From Cyclobacterium marinum DSM 745 (GTDB taxonomy: Bacteria; Bacteroidota; Bacteroidia; Cytophagales; Cyclobacteriaceae): a stretch of 64,000 bases of DNA. The stretch is taken from NCBI RefSeq assembly GCF_000222485.1, contig NC_015914.1:3110501-3174500 (forward strand). Direction: 5' to 3'. Position 1 is the stretch's first letter. Each line of letters begins with the position of its first letter. Made by a program: the position numbers and the translations under genes. Shown piece after piece: positions 34,830 to 44,573 of the stretch. The notes under the pieces are model-generated. The model did no database searches and was not told the DNA's origin. It worked only from the letters and a program-made list of their open reading frames with translations.

Positions 34830-35576
34830 TTACTCTTTCCCTTTGAGCTGAGCTGCAACTGCTGCGCCAATGATTCCGGCTTCATTTTTATTCTCCGCCA
34901 CAATGACCGGTACATCTATTGTAATTTCATCTTCAAAACGTTCCATTTTTTTACTTGCCCCACCTCCCAAAATAAATAAATCAGGAGATATAATTCTTAC
35001 CGTATGCTTGAGGAACTTATTAAAGCGTTTGCCCCACTCACTGTAACTAAGATTTTCCTTTTTTCTGGCCGAATCTGCGGCGAAATACTCAATTATTTCG
35101 CCGGTTTTATAATAAATTCTTCCCAATTCAAAGTTTGGGATTAATACACCATTGTGAAATACCCCTGTGCCCAAGCCTGTTCCGATGGTTACTGTAACGA
35201 CTAAACCTTTTTTTCCTTGCCCTGCACCAAAAGTCATTTCAGCTAAACCAGCTGCATCTGCATCGTTTATCACTGTTACGGGAAGGTTTACTTTTTCTGA
35301 AAACAATTGATCTATTTGAACACCTACCCAGCTTTTATGTAGGTTACTTTTTGTCATGCACTTTCCGTTGTTTACCACTGTAGGAAAACCACAGCCAATA
35401 GGTCCTGTCCAATTGAAATGATCAACTATTTCTTTTACGGCAATTGCGATGCTTTCTGGTTTGCTAGGTATTGGTGTTGGGACTCTGAATCTCTCGGCTG
35501 TAAGTTGTCCAGTTTCAATGTTGACAGGTGCCCCTTTGATCCCAGAGCCACCAATATCCAATCCTAATATTTCCAT
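34830..35576 (-). CDS. ppgK: Polyphosphate glucokinase, ROK family
   Basis: A 248-residue cytoplasmic ROK-family sugar kinase. The phosphate-binding motif is [18 protein letters not shown] (5-22), the base [17 protein letters not shown] carries the catalytic Asp, and [13 protein letters not shown] follows. The ROK zinc motif CxCGxxGCxE is missing; instead there is [13 protein letters not shown], and [12 protein letters not shown] in the middle, both typical of polyphosphate/ATP glucokinases. It would phosphorylate glucose with polyphosphate as donor. Gene context is sugar catabolism, so it could handle glucose released in the periplasm after uptake. A separate Ppx/GppA gene lies 3 kb away. 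Confidence 0.85.
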   Translation of the reverse strand: MEILGLDIGGSGIKGAPVNIETGQLTAERFRVPTPIPSKPESIAIAVKEIVDHFNWTGPIGCGFPTVVNNGKCMTKSNLHKSWVGVQIDQLFSEKVNLPVTVINDADAAGLAEMTFGAGQGKKGLVVTVTIGTGLGTGVFHNGVLIPNFELGRIYYKTGEIIEYFAADSARKKENLSYSEWGKRFNKFLKHTVRIISPDLFILGGGASKKMERFEDEITIDVPVIVAENKNEAGIIGAAVAAQLKGKE

Positions 35577-36002
35577 TAAGTCAAATTTTAAACTAATTGT
35601 AATATGATTCTTCTTATTTTAATAATTAAAGTTAGCTAAAAATATATGGAATTCTAATTCCTTCGCAAAAAGTAAGCTAAGGTAATTGTTTCAAGAAAGG
35701 CTTAGTCTGGATTTTTGTCAATAAATGCAAAAGTCAAGCTAGGAGAACAAGGTTTTTAATGAGGTCTCATGAACTCATAAATGGCATAGAAAATAAATAT
35801 TCAATTGGGGAAACCTTAAAAATTATACGACTTGTAAAGTTTTTGAAGGGTGTATGGCTTAAAAAAAATTATTTTTTTATAATAGCCTAGCCATTTGTCT
35901 AAGGGGGGGCTAAAGGTTAAATCACTAGCAGCGACTCTCAAAAAAATGTGGTTTTTAGTGCCAAATAAAGCTTATTGTAAAGCGAGGAATTTAGGAGTCA
36001 TG
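35577..36002. other. Intergenic region
   Basis: A 426-bp gap between two leftward genes. AT-rich with a G-run near 35903. I see no gene, hairpin of note or consensus promoter for ppgK, which must originate here. Confidence 0.4.
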
Positions 36003-36731
36003 TCAAGGTCGTTTAAATGGTTTGAAAGGGTGTAAATACCTTTTGATTATTATTTGGCCGAATATTGGGATATCGTTTAGTCTATTGAATCCTTCATTGC
36101 CATCCAAGGTGTCAGAAAAAGTCATCATCAAAGTTCCTTCCAAAGCAATATCTGTATACAAATCATAGCTATAACTTAAACCTGCTCTAAAAGGGATATA
36201 AGGAACGGCCTGTATGTCTTTACTATTGACAACGCCATTAAAAGTGACATTTGTTGTTTTCTTAAAGTTAATAAGCATTCCTAAACCTGTGCCTCCATAT
36301 GCATTAATTCTTGATCTAAAGGCGTGGTTATCAGATCCAAATAGGTAAAAATTTGGTGCTACATCAAAGAAAAGCAGATCGTTTTTGCTTGCAAATGCTT
36401 GGTTGTTGATGAGCCAAGACTGGGTTACTGTGGCAGGATAGTAGTCGATGTCTTGACTGCGGTACCTTTGGTAACCTATATTTGCCCTGATGTCAAAGTG
36501 TTTATGGATTTTTCTACCATAAGAAGCAGAAAGGCCGGGTCTTAATAAAATATCAAGCATTCGAATACTTCCTAAATTATCAGCATAGAGGGTTCCTAGT
36601 CCTAATCCTGCTTGCAAAAAATTATCTCTCGAAATTTTCTCTTTATAAAAGTTCTGCCCATAAGCCACGTTATTATTTATAACCATTGCAATAAAAACGA
36701 TGGTTAAAGTGGAAATCAGGTGCTTTTTCAT
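36003..36731 (-). CDS. Outer-membrane beta-barrel protein candidate
   Basis: A 242-residue protein from the ATG at 36731, which gives a good Sec signal (MKKHLISTLTIVFIAMVINNNVAYGQ); an upstream in-frame ATG at 36779 would add 16 residues ahead of it. The mature part alternates short amphipathic strands with Gly/Asn turns (GLGLGTLYADNLGSIRML, RANIGYQRYRSQDIDYYP, GGTGLGMLINF, YIPFRAGLSYSYDLYTDIALEG), as in small OmpA-like/porin-family barrels of 8 to 10 strands. The C-terminus continues beyond the last strand (IIIKRYLHPFKPFKRP), lacking the usual terminal aromatic. TACTTTTG-like box (36788-36795 on the complement) precedes it. Function is unknown. Confidence 0.7.
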   Translation of the reverse strand: MKKHLISTLTIVFIAMVINNNVAYGQNFYKEKISRDNFLQAGLGLGTLYADNLGSIRMLDILLRPGLSASYGRKIHKHFDIRANIGYQRYRSQDIDYYPATVTQSWLINNQAFASKNDLLFFDVAPNFYLFGSDNHAFRSRINAYGGTGLGMLINFKKTTNVTFNGVVNSKDIQAVPYIPFRAGLSYSYDLYTDIALEGTLMMTFSDTLDGNEGFNRLNDIPIFGQIIIKRYLHPFKPFKRP

Positions 36732-36841
36732 ATTTTTATTTAAGAATTGATCAAAGAAATGTATAATCAAGTAAACCATTAAACGAACAAAAGTACCAAT
36801 TCTTACATATAACTAATTATTTTGATGTGATTAAATTGAAA

Positions 36842-36866
36842 TATTCGCAAATGGTTTGCGAAATAT
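36842..36866. promoter_or_regulatory. Hairpin/palindrome upstream of rfbA
   Basis: TTCGCAAA (36844-36851) pairs with TTTGCGAA (36855-36862) around TGG, and flanking TAT/ATA bases extend the symmetry with one bulge. It lies in the divergent gap between the barrel gene and rfbA and could be an operator. A regulator is not evident. Confidence 0.35.
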
Positions 36867-37018
36867 TGGTTAACTTAGAAAGTTTAATATTTGTTTTAAA
36901 GAGAAATTTATTAGTTTGAAACTAGTTTTTTTATTTGTTTTTTGAAGTTTAGGAGTAAAAAATCTTTTTTTTATTTCTTGTCAAATTTTGCTAACAATAG
37001 CAGTAAATAACAGTTTTT

Positions 37019-37882
37019 ATGAAAGGAATAATTTTAGCCGGAGGATCTGGCACACGTTTGTATCCATTGACTATCGCTGTAAGTAAGCAATTGATGCCTG
37101 TTTATGATAAGCCAATGATCTATTATCCTTTGTCCGTTTTGATGATGGCGGGAATCAGTGAAATTTTAATTATTACAACACCAGAGGACAATGATGCTTT
37201 TAAAAAATTGCTAGGTGATGGTAGCCAAGTAGGGTGTAAATTTACTTTTGCCATTCAACCCAAACCCGAAGGTTTGGCTCAGGCATTTATTATTGGAGAG
37301 GAGTTTATTGGCGAGGATAAAGTGGCCCTAATTTTGGGAGATAATATTTTTTATGGAACAGGTCTGCATAAAACATTAAAAGAACATACCGATCCGGAAG
37401 GTGGAGTGGTTTTTGCTTACCATGTAAATGACCCCCAACGGTATGGAGTTGTTCAATTTGATGACGACAATAATGTTCTGAGCATCGAAGAGAAGCCAAA
37501 CTCCCCAAAATCAAATTATGCGGTGCCTGGATTGTATTTTTACGACAATGAGGTGGTAGAAATAGCTAAAAATATTAAACCAAGCAGTAGAGGTGAACTT
37601 GAAATTACCGATATCAATGTGGCTTACTTGAATAAAGAAAAGTTGAAAGTTGGTATTCTTAATAGAGGTACGGCATGGCTGGATACCGGCACACACCAAT
37701 CATTGCTTCAGGCCGGACAGTTCGTGGAAGTAATCGAAGAGCGACAAGGGCTAAAAATAGGCTGTATAGAAGAAATTGCTTATCGAAATGGTTTTATCAA
37801 TGCCGATGAACTATTGAAAGCTTCAGAAAAATTGGGCAAAAGTGGATATGGCTCCTATTTGAGAGCATTAATTAAAAATTGA
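37019..37882 (+). CDS. rfbA: Glucose-1-phosphate thymidylyltransferase
   Basis: A 287-residue cytoplasmic nucleotidyltransferase making dTDP-glucose from dTTP and glucose 1-phosphate, the first step to dTDP-rhamnose and related sugars. Signatures: [17 protein letters not shown] at 2-18, [29 protein letters not shown] near 105, [20 protein letters not shown] near 160, and [14 protein letters not shown] near 218. Length matches RfbA/RmlA. It stands alone, with a terminator after it; rfbB, rfbC and rfbD are not in the window. Confidence 0.95.
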   Translation: MKGIILAGGSGTRLYPLTIAVSKQLMPVYDKPMIYYPLSVLMMAGISEILIITTPEDNDAFKKLLGDGSQVGCKFTFAIQPKPEGLAQAFIIGEEFIGEDKVALILGDNIFYGTGLHKTLKEHTDPEGGVVFAYHVNDPQRYGVVQFDDDNNVLSIEEKPNSPKSNYAVPGLYFYDNEVVEIAKNIKPSSRGELEITDINVAYLNKEKLKVGILNRGTAWLDTGTHQSLLQAGQFVEVIEERQGLKIGCIEEIAYRNGFINADELLKASEKLGKSGYGSYLRALIKN

Positions 37883-37973
37883 AACGATGCGAATTTTCAG
37901 TAGTTTTCTGCTTTAAATGCTGGTTTTTGTATTTAAATGCAAAAAACATTATTTGAATTGCATAAAAATTAGT

Positions 37974-38012
37974 AATAAATCACTTCTGAGTTTGGGAGTG
38001 ATTTATTTTTTT
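37974..38012 (+). terminator. Intrinsic terminator of rfbA
   Basis: AATAAATCACT (37974-37984) pairs with AGTGATTTATT (37997-38007), followed by a T-run. Confidence 0.8.
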
Positions 38013-38064
38013 TCTACTTTTACATCAAGTTAAATGTTTTTTAATATAAAGTTATTGTATTTCG

Positions 38065-38424
38065 ATGCTAAATATTGTAATTATAGATGATGATGAGGTG
38101 AGCACTTTTGTTACGGAGCAATATATTAGAAGGTGTTTATCTGTTCCTTTCAAAATTCATAAATTCTCCTCAGCAGTTGGGGCTTCTCAGCAAATTGCTA
38201 ACCTAAATCCAAACTATTTGTTTCTGGATTTAATGATGCCGCAAATGACAGGTTGGGATTTTTTAGAAGAGATAAAAGAAGCTGGGCTCACATCTGAAGT
38301 GTATATTTTGAGTGGATCTCTTGATATATCAGACGTTGAAAAGGCTAGTAATAATAGGATGGTAAAGAAATTTCTTCCAAAGCTTTCTGTCAAAGAAAGT
38401 ATACTTGATATTTTCAGAAATTAA
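38065..38424 (+). CDS. Single-domain response regulator (CheY-like)
   Basis: A 119-residue receiver domain with no output domain. Asp8-Asp9-Asp10 form the acidic pocket, Asp55 in YLFLDLMMP is the phospho-acceptor, Ser83/Ser85 (ILSGS) occupy the switch position and a lysine in KKFLPK fills the usual Lys109-like place. Such stand-alone receivers in Bacteroidota act in phosphorelays or by protein contact. No histidine kinase is nearby, so its partner is unknown. It is followed by its own terminator. Confidence 0.88.
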   Translation: MLNIVIIDDDEVSTFVTEQYIRRCLSVPFKIHKFSSAVGASQQIANLNPNYLFLDLMMPQMTGWDFLEEIKEAGLTSEVYILSGSLDISDVEKASNNRMVKKFLPKLSVKESILDIFRN

Positions 38425-38464
38425 AAATTTTTGTAGGGTTTAAGATTAATTATAATCGCAAATG

Positions 38465-38501
38465 CATAGGCTTCTAACTTTGTTTGAAGCCTATGTTTTT
38501 T
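38465..38501 (+). terminator. Intrinsic terminator of the response regulator gene
   Basis: CATAGGCTTC (38465-38474) pairs perfectly with GAAGCCTATG (38486-38495), then TTTTTT. Confidence 0.85.
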
Positions 38502-38576
38502 GGTGATTTGATAAGTGAAAATTAAACTCTTAGGTTTAGTTGAAGATTACCAAAATTGGTTTAGCCATAAGAATGT

Positions 38577-40109
38577 TTAGCCGGGAATGATCAAAATTTC
38601 TTTTTTCAAATGTTTTGCCAAGGTATCTGAATAGCGTTGTGCTTCCCAGATCTCAAGATCCAGATTTTCTACACCAAATACTTTAATTTTTAATTGATCT
38701 TTTTGGTCAATACAATAGACGTTTTGAACCCATTGGTTTTTCGTTTTATCCAGACCTACAGCAATTCTTAAAATACCTGCTAAAAGTCGCAAGCGTTTTT
38801 TTTGTTGAGATTCTAATTTTCTAAATTTTTTATGTCTTTTGGTAGGCCCTTTTTTTCTATGGTACCTTGCCATATCTCCTAGTAAAAAGACCTCTTCATT
38901 GGTAAAACCACGAAGTTGACTATTTTTGATTAGGTATCTTCCATGTTTATGAAAATCTTGAAATGCTACAAAAGAGCCTATATCATATATAAGAGAGGCA
39001 TAACAAATTAGGTCCCTCTCATAATTATCTGCCCTATGAAGGTCTTTAAGTTGGTCAAATAATTGCAAAGCAATTCCCATGACATGCCGTTTTTCTGAAA
39101 GGTCAGTGTCATATTTCATTGCCAACCTGATGCAACTTTTCTCTTTCAGGTTTTTTCCTAGACTTACTTCTTCTATTTTTAAACCATGTTTTTCTATATG
39201 ATTGATAATCATTCCATCCCTTAGTGATGCGTCAGATACTGTGATGGAAGTAGCCTCAAGTTTTTGCAATATTTCCACCAACAAAAGCGCTCCCAAATGG
39301 ATCGCGTCAGCTCTATTTTCACTAATTCCGGGAATTTCTCCCCTTTCTTTTGGACTTGTCTCGAGTAAGCGATCACGTAGTTTAATAAGTTCTTTAAGGG
39401 GAATGGTTTCAGCATTTACTATTTCCGGTGCAGGGTTATCTGTCTTTATCAGGCAGGCTTCAGCCAAGGCCCGAATTGTTCCTGATGTTCCAATTATCCG
39501 ATCAAACCCGATTTTTTTAATTTTCTCCAATACCATATCAGATACTTGCCTGATGTGGGATTTCAATTCTTTTTGAGATTTAGCATCAATTTTGGCTTGC
39601 CCTTCTGTATAATCGAGTAGTCGTAAGACTCCAAGTTTCATTGAGTTGCCGTAATGTATTTGTTTTTGATCCCCAACAATTGCTTCTGTACTACCACCTC
39701 CAATATCCAATACGAGAATGTTTTCGTTTTTCATTGCGATGGCCTCTTTAACCGCTAAAAAGATTAATTTGGCCTCCTCCTTCCCTGAAATCAATTGGGG
39801 CGAAACACCGGCTTCGTGGATCAACCTATCTAAAAATTCTCTGCCATTTTTCGCCTCTCTTGTAGCACTTGTTGCGGAGACGATGATGTCGTCCACTCCA
39901 TATTGATCGGCAAGTTGTACGTATCTTTGTACGGTTGCAACACCCAAGTCCATGGCTTCCTGACTGAGTTCCTTATTGGCAAAAACGCCCACACCAAGTT
40001 TTACCATACTTTTCTCTTGGATAAGAATGTCAAAGCTTGTTTTGGTTTGCACCTTAACAATAACCATATGGATGCTATTCGTACCGATGTCTATCGCAGC
40101 TATGTTCAT
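38577..40109 (-). CDS. Exopolyphosphatase/guanosine pentaphosphate phosphatase family protein
   Basis: A 510-residue cytoplasmic Ppx/GppA-family phosphatase. The ASKHA N-terminus has IAAIDIGTNSIHMVIV (3-18), VSATSATREAKNG, and the phosphate loop VLDIGGGSTEAIVG (about 131-144), then GTSGTIRALAE near 208. The C-terminal half (about 315-510) is an HD-like domain with HRADNYERDLICYASLIYDIGSFVAF and ARYHRKK. It degrades polyphosphate or pppGpp; family members do one or both. The start codon overlaps the sdhB stop (ATGA), so it is translated with the sdhAB genes, an unusual pairing. Confidence 0.88.
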   Translation of the reverse strand: MNIAAIDIGTNSIHMVIVKVQTKTSFDILIQEKSMVKLGVGVFANKELSQEAMDLGVATVQRYVQLADQYGVDDIIVSATSATREAKNGREFLDRLIHEAGVSPQLISGKEEAKLIFLAVKEAIAMKNENILVLDIGGGSTEAIVGDQKQIHYGNSMKLGVLRLLDYTEGQAKIDAKSQKELKSHIRQVSDMVLEKIKKIGFDRIIGTSGTIRALAEACLIKTDNPAPEIVNAETIPLKELIKLRDRLLETSPKERGEIPGISENRADAIHLGALLLVEILQKLEATSITVSDASLRDGMIINHIEKHGLKIEEVSLGKNLKEKSCIRLAMKYDTDLSEKRHVMGIALQLFDQLKDLHRADNYERDLICYASLIYDIGSFVAFQDFHKHGRYLIKNSQLRGFTNEEVFLLGDMARYHRKKGPTKRHKKFRKLESQQKKRLRLLAGILRIAVGLDKTKNQWVQNVYCIDQKDQLKIKVFGVENLDLEIWEAQRYSDTLAKHLKKEILIIPG

Positions 40110-40834
40110 TTAAAGTAGGATTTGTTCATAAAAGCAATGTGACTGATGGAAATTCCTTGTGGACACTCTACCTCGCATGCACCGGTATTGGAACAAGATC
40201 CAAAACCTAATTCATCCATTTTTTGCACCATTTGATTGGTTCTACTCTTATGTTCAATTTTACCTTGAGGTAATTGAGCCAAATGGCTAATTTTTGCCGC
40301 GGTAAATAGAGATGCGCTGCTGTTTTTGCATGAGGCAACACATGCCCCGCAGCCGATACAAGCAGCAGCATCAAAAGCAGCCTCCACAGTGTCGCTACTG
40401 ATTAGCGTTTGGTTTGCCTCTGGAGCTTGTCCTGTGTTGACGCTAATAAACCCACCCGATAGAATGATTTGGTCTAAGGCACTTCGGTCTATTTTCAAAT
40501 CTTTTTTTATAGGAAATGCTCCAGCTCTAAATGGCTCAATATAGATGGTTTCCCCATCTTGAAACGACCTCATATGGAGTTGACATGTGCTAGTGTGTGC
40601 ATTGGGCCCATGTGCTCTTCCGTTAATAAACAGGCCGCATTGCCCGCAGATACCTTCCCTGCAATCCGAATCAAATGAAACAGGACTTTGCCCACTAAGG
40701 GTCAAATTTTCGTTCAGCTGATCAAGCATTTCCAAGAATGACATGTCCGGTGAAATATCCTTTACCGCATAGCTTACCATTTTTCCTTTGTCTGATGTTT
40801 GCTCTTGTCTCCAAATTTTAAGTTTGAAATCCAT
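40106..40834 (-). CDS. sdhB: Succinate dehydrogenase/fumarate reductase iron-sulfur subunit
   Basis: A 242-residue subunit that carries electrons between the flavoprotein and quinone. The [2Fe-2S] ligands are Cys58, Cys63, Cys66 and Cys84; the [4Fe-4S]/[3Fe-4S] ligands are Cys159, Cys162, Cys165, Cys169, Cys214, Cys220 and Cys224 (CIGCGACVASC and CSNTGACEVEC). All are intact. Its ATG overlaps the sdhA stop by one base (TAATG). It should be bound on the cytoplasmic side of the inner membrane by a cytochrome b anchor, but that gene is not adjacent. The downstream ppx gene overlaps by 4 bp. Confidence 0.95.
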   Translation of the reverse strand: MDFKLKIWRQEQTSDKGKMVSYAVKDISPDMSFLEMLDQLNENLTLSGQSPVSFDSDCREGICGQCGLFINGRAHGPNAHTSTCQLHMRSFQDGETIYIEPFRAGAFPIKKDLKIDRSALDQIILSGGFISVNTGQAPEANQTLISSDTVEAAFDAAACIGCGACVASCKNSSASLFTAAKISHLAQLPQGKIEHKSRTNQMVQKMDELGFGSCSNTGACEVECPQGISISHIAFMNKSYFK

Positions 40835-42768
40835 TATTTATAACTCCTTTCTGTAGGTTTGGTAAATTCAAAATCAAGGGTTTCTTTGATCAATACAGGG
40901 CCATGGTCTGATTGTTGCCAACAAGAAATAAAATTGAAAGCCTTATCATCCCGAATGGCTTCACCATCACTGGTCTGATGTTCTGTTCTAAAATGGGCTC
41001 CGCATGATTCTTCTCTACTTAAAGCGTCAATACACATCAATTCAGCTATTTCAAGGTAATCTGCAACCCGTCCTGCCTTCTCTAGCTCTTCGTTAATTCC
41101 ATCAGTAATTTTTGGAATTTTCAGCTCTGAATAAAAAGAATTTCTTAAATTCTTAATGGCTTCTATAGCTGTGGTCAACCCTTTTTCTGACCGACTAAGT
41201 CCACATTTGTCATAGAGAATTTTCCCTAGTTCTCTGTGATAAAAGTCCACTGTTTTGTGCCCATTTATTTTGCCAAATTCCTCTAGTTGCTTTTTAACCG
41301 CAAACTCACTTTCAACAAAAGCCGGATCTTCACTATTGATGTGGTCAGGTTTTCCTGATTGAGCAAGATAATGGGGTAGGGTTTGAGGTAAAATATAATA
41401 ACCATCTACACATGCCTGCAAAAGAGAGTTGGCACCAAGTCTATTGGCTCCGTGGTCAGCAAAATTAGCTTCACCAATTGCAAATAGCCCCGGTATATTG
41501 GTGCTTAGCTCATAATCTACCCAAAGGCCACCCATGGAGAAATGTGCAGCAGGGGAAATTTTCATCGGTTCATTGTAGGCATTGATACCGGTAATTTTTT
41601 GGTACATGTCAAATAAATTCCCGTATTTTTTTGCAATGGTTTCTTTTCCTTGCTTTGCGATGGCATCTTTAAAATCAAGGTATACCGCATTTTTTAAAGT
41701 GCCCACGCCATGGCCGGCATCCACCCTTTCTTTGGCAGCCCTGGAAGCAATGTCCCTAGGTGCTAAATTACCAAAAGAAGGATACCGTCGCTCAAGGTAA
41801 TAATCCCGGTCTTCCTCAGGAATGTCTCCGGCTTTTCTGTTTTCATTTTTGCTCAATGGAACCCAAATTCTACCGTCATTTCGTAAAGATTCTGACATTA
41901 GGGTGAGTTTGGATTGGTAGGCGCCTGACTGGGGCAAGCAAGTAGGGTGAATTTGAGTCCAGCTTGGACTGGCGACCCAAGCTCCCTTTTTATGGGCACG
42001 CCAAATGGCTGATCCATTGCAACCCATCGCCAAGGTTGATAAATAATAGATCTTTCCAAAACCACCGGTAGCCAACACTACAGCATTGGCTGTATGTCTA
42101 GTGATTTCACCGGTATCGAGATTCCTTGCAATAATGCCTTTGGCCACACCATTAATCAATACGAGATCAAGCATCTCATGTCTGGTATAACTTGTTATTT
42201 TCTTAGCTTTTACTTGACGCATCAAAGCCTGATAAGCCCCCAAAAGTAATTGTTGACCTGTTTGTCCTCTGGCATAAAAAGTCCGGCTCACCTGAACCCC
42301 ACCAAAGGAGCGGTTGCTCAAATAACCACTGTATTCACGGGCAAAAGGTACTCCTTGAGCAACAGCTTGGTCAATGAGATTGGCTGAACATTCTGCGAGC
42401 CTGTAAACATTGGCTTCACGAGCCCTAAAATCACCACCTTTCAAGGTGTCATAAAACATCCTGTAAATGCTGTCCCCATCATTTTTGTAATTTTTCATGG
42501 CATTTACACCTCCTTGAGCAGCTACTGAATGAGCTCTTCGGGGAGAGTCCTGAAAACAAAATACAGAAACATTGTAACCTAGCTCCGCTAAAGAGGCCGC
42601 AGCAGAGGCTCCTGAAAGACCGGTACCGACAATGATCACATTGTAGTTCTTTCGGTTATTAGGACTGATGAGCTTTGCCTGGTTTTTGAAATTTGACCAT
42701 TTGTCTTTTAGTTCACCTGGTGGAACTTTTGATTTAGGTATTTGCTTTTCGTCAGTACTAAAATACAT
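40834..42768 (-). CDS. sdhA: Succinate dehydrogenase/fumarate reductase flavoprotein subunit
   Basis: A 644-residue flavoprotein oxidising succinate or reducing fumarate. The FAD fold starts [21 protein letters not shown] (45-65), and His80 in [13 protein letters not shown] is the covalent FAD site. Substrate-site motifs include [32 protein letters not shown], and [12 protein letters not shown], and the capping domain follows. It belongs to the B-type (Bacillus/Wolinella-like) group that usually has a single cytochrome b anchor, SdhC, encoded just upstream. Here the 287 bp upstream contain no such gene and the next gene is divergent. Leftward operon sdhA-sdhB-ppx. Confidence 0.95.
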   Translation of the reverse strand: MYFSTDEKQIPKSKVPPGELKDKWSNFKNQAKLISPNNRKNYNVIIVGTGLSGASAAASLAELGYNVSVFCFQDSPRRAHSVAAQGGVNAMKNYKNDGDSIYRMFYDTLKGGDFRAREANVYRLAECSANLIDQAVAQGVPFAREYSGYLSNRSFGGVQVSRTFYARGQTGQQLLLGAYQALMRQVKAKKITSYTRHEMLDLVLINGVAKGIIARNLDTGEITRHTANAVVLATGGFGKIYYLSTLAMGCNGSAIWRAHKKGAWVASPSWTQIHPTCLPQSGAYQSKLTLMSESLRNDGRIWVPLSKNENRKAGDIPEEDRDYYLERRYPSFGNLAPRDIASRAAKERVDAGHGVGTLKNAVYLDFKDAIAKQGKETIAKKYGNLFDMYQKITGINAYNEPMKISPAAHFSMGGLWVDYELSTNIPGLFAIGEANFADHGANRLGANSLLQACVDGYYILPQTLPHYLAQSGKPDHINSEDPAFVESEFAVKKQLEEFGKINGHKTVDFYHRELGKILYDKCGLSRSEKGLTTAIEAIKNLRNSFYSELKIPKITDGINEELEKAGRVADYLEIAELMCIDALSREESCGAHFRTEHQTSDGEAIRDDKAFNFISCWQQSDHGPVLIKETLDFEFTKPTERSYK

Positions 42769-43055
42769 GCCTGAGTAATTATTTTACTGTTTTCTAATAC
42801 CTAATAATAACAAATTTATATGTCGTTTTAATATAATCTCTGCTTTAATCTAGAAGATAAGTTCAAACTGTAACCAAAGTCACTAAATCTTACTGTTGAA
42901 TTGCTTAATTTTAAGGAATTATAGGGGTTGTAAATATTCAATCCCAGTGTAAACCAAAATAAAAACAAATGGGTTGTTAGCATAGAGCAATTTAATTGCC
43001 CAAGTGCTGCTTATTCAATGTTAAGCAAAATTTGGGGAGTATTGGAAGTGGAATC

Positions 43056-43937
43056 ATGGATAGATATTTAAAAATTATAGGAGATGCCTATTATGGGTAC
43101 TTCAATTACTTAGTGAATGAAATCATGTACCCGTCTTGGGGAAATTATTTCTGGTGGTTGGTGGGACTTTCTTTATTCGTTTGGTTATTGGAGTTGATTT
43201 TTCCTTGGAGAAAAGGTCAGCCTGCCCTCAGGAAGGATTTTTGGCTAGATGGATTTTATATGTTTTTTAATTTTTTCTTATTCTCATTGATTGCTTTCAA
43301 CGCTATCTCTAATGTGGCAGTGGAGGCATTCAATGATTTCTTAGGTCTTTTTGGTGTAAAAAATGTTGTGGCCATAGAAATTAGCTCCTGGCCTGCTTGG
43401 ACCCAATTTCTAACCCTCTTCATCGTAGCTGATTTTATACAATGGAATGTGCACAGGCTTTTACATCGAGTGCCAGCCTTTTGGGAGTTTCATAAGGTTC
43501 ACCACTCGGTGGAGCAAATGGGCTTTGCTGCTCACTTGAGATTTCATTGGATGGAAACAATCCTATACAAAACAGCGCAATACATTCCTCTTGCCATGAT
43601 AGGTTTCGGGCTGACGGATTTTTTTATAGTTCATATATTTGCTACTGCAATTGGTCACCTAAATCATGCCAATTTAAGAATAACTTATGGGCCATTTAAG
43701 TATTTGCTAAACAATCCAATCATGCATATTTGGCACCATGCCAAGGAACTTCCGAAAGGTAGCCATGGTGTTAACTATGGGCTTACATTAAGTGTTTGGG
43801 ATTATTTATTTGGTACCGCCTACATCCCTCACGAAGGAAGAGATATTCCCCTGGGATTTGATGGTGTAGAGAAATTTCCAAAAACTTTTTGGCAGCAAGT
43901 AAGCTATCCTTTTAAGAAAAATAAATTGGAGGGGTAA
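43056..43937 (+). CDS. Sterol desaturase/fatty acid hydroxylase family membrane protein
   Basis: A 293-residue integral membrane di-iron oxygenase from the ATG at 43056 (MDRYLKIIG); a TTG at 42996 could extend the frame by 20 residues but adds no hydrophobic segment. About five or six hydrophobic stretches are visible. The histidine clusters are HRLLH, HKVHHSVEQMGFAAHLRFHWME, HLNHANL and MHIWHHAKEL, the conserved iron ligands. Members hydroxylate or desaturate sterols, carotenoids or lipids, and alkylglycerol monooxygenase is related. The substrate is not inferable. It is alone and divergent from sdhA. Confidence 0.88.
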   Translation: MDRYLKIIGDAYYGYFNYLVNEIMYPSWGNYFWWLVGLSLFVWLLELIFPWRKGQPALRKDFWLDGFYMFFNFFLFSLIAFNAISNVAVEAFNDFLGLFGVKNVVAIEISSWPAWTQFLTLFIVADFIQWNVHRLLHRVPAFWEFHKVHHSVEQMGFAAHLRFHWMETILYKTAQYIPLAMIGFGLTDFFIVHIFATAIGHLNHANLRITYGPFKYLLNNPIMHIWHHAKELPKGSHGVNYGLTLSVWDYLFGTAYIPHEGRDIPLGFDGVEKFPKTFWQQVSYPFKKNKLEG

Positions 43938-44573
43938 TCCTTAAAGCCCGATTCTGCAATAGTGTTTTTTTTCCTTTCAGTATGGGTTGTGTTTGATAGA
44001 AATCAAAGTGTTTGAGGGTTTTAGCCCAAGGGCGCTTTAGTGAACCTATCTGCCGATAGCTAAAGTAGGAAAAAGAATCGTAGTGGCTGATCTTGAAGGG
44101 GTTTTTGGACGATATAGTAGGTTTATTTCAAAATGGAAGCACTTCCAATGTAAAAATCCCCAATGTCTTTTAAACATCTATAAGGTTGAATACCTGCAAT
44201 TGGAATAGATTAGGAAATTTAATATTTAACCCCTCAAAACAGCTGCTGTTTATTTGATCCATAAGGTTTTTGTCTATTGATAGTAAGCATTCCTGATTTT
44301 TTGGATAACAAGCAGATATTTTTTTCTTAAGACAATAGGTTAGGCTTTCTTTTTGTTTGTTATCACTAAGATTGGCAGGTTTGGCTGTCATGCACGGAGA
44401 AAACCTGAACTCAAGTAAAAAATGGACACTTAATAAATAAAAATCCTGAACAGGAAAGGAAGTGGGTATGTGGCAGAAACCTCCATAGGAATTTTCGTAG
44501 GGATAAAGTCTTTAAGGGTATGGAGCATTGAGACCATAGAGAAGTAAAATGTATGCAATAAACTTAAAAAATT
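43938..44573. other. Intergenic region with possible coding remnant
   Basis: A 636-bp gap between two rightward genes. Frame 44044-44208 reads without a stop for 54 codons (ACC to GAA, TAG at 44206), including LPIAKVGKRIVVADLEGVFG. It has no start and a stop directly upstream, so it may be the end of a lost gene. The leftward 44170-44391 frame has a cysteine-rich product with no support. No strong hairpin or promoter seen. Confidence 0.3.

Noticed and set aside
44170..44391. 73-codon leftward frame in the gap before the Gre-like gene
   Set aside because: No family resemblance, cysteine-rich random-looking product and no promoter or neighbour.
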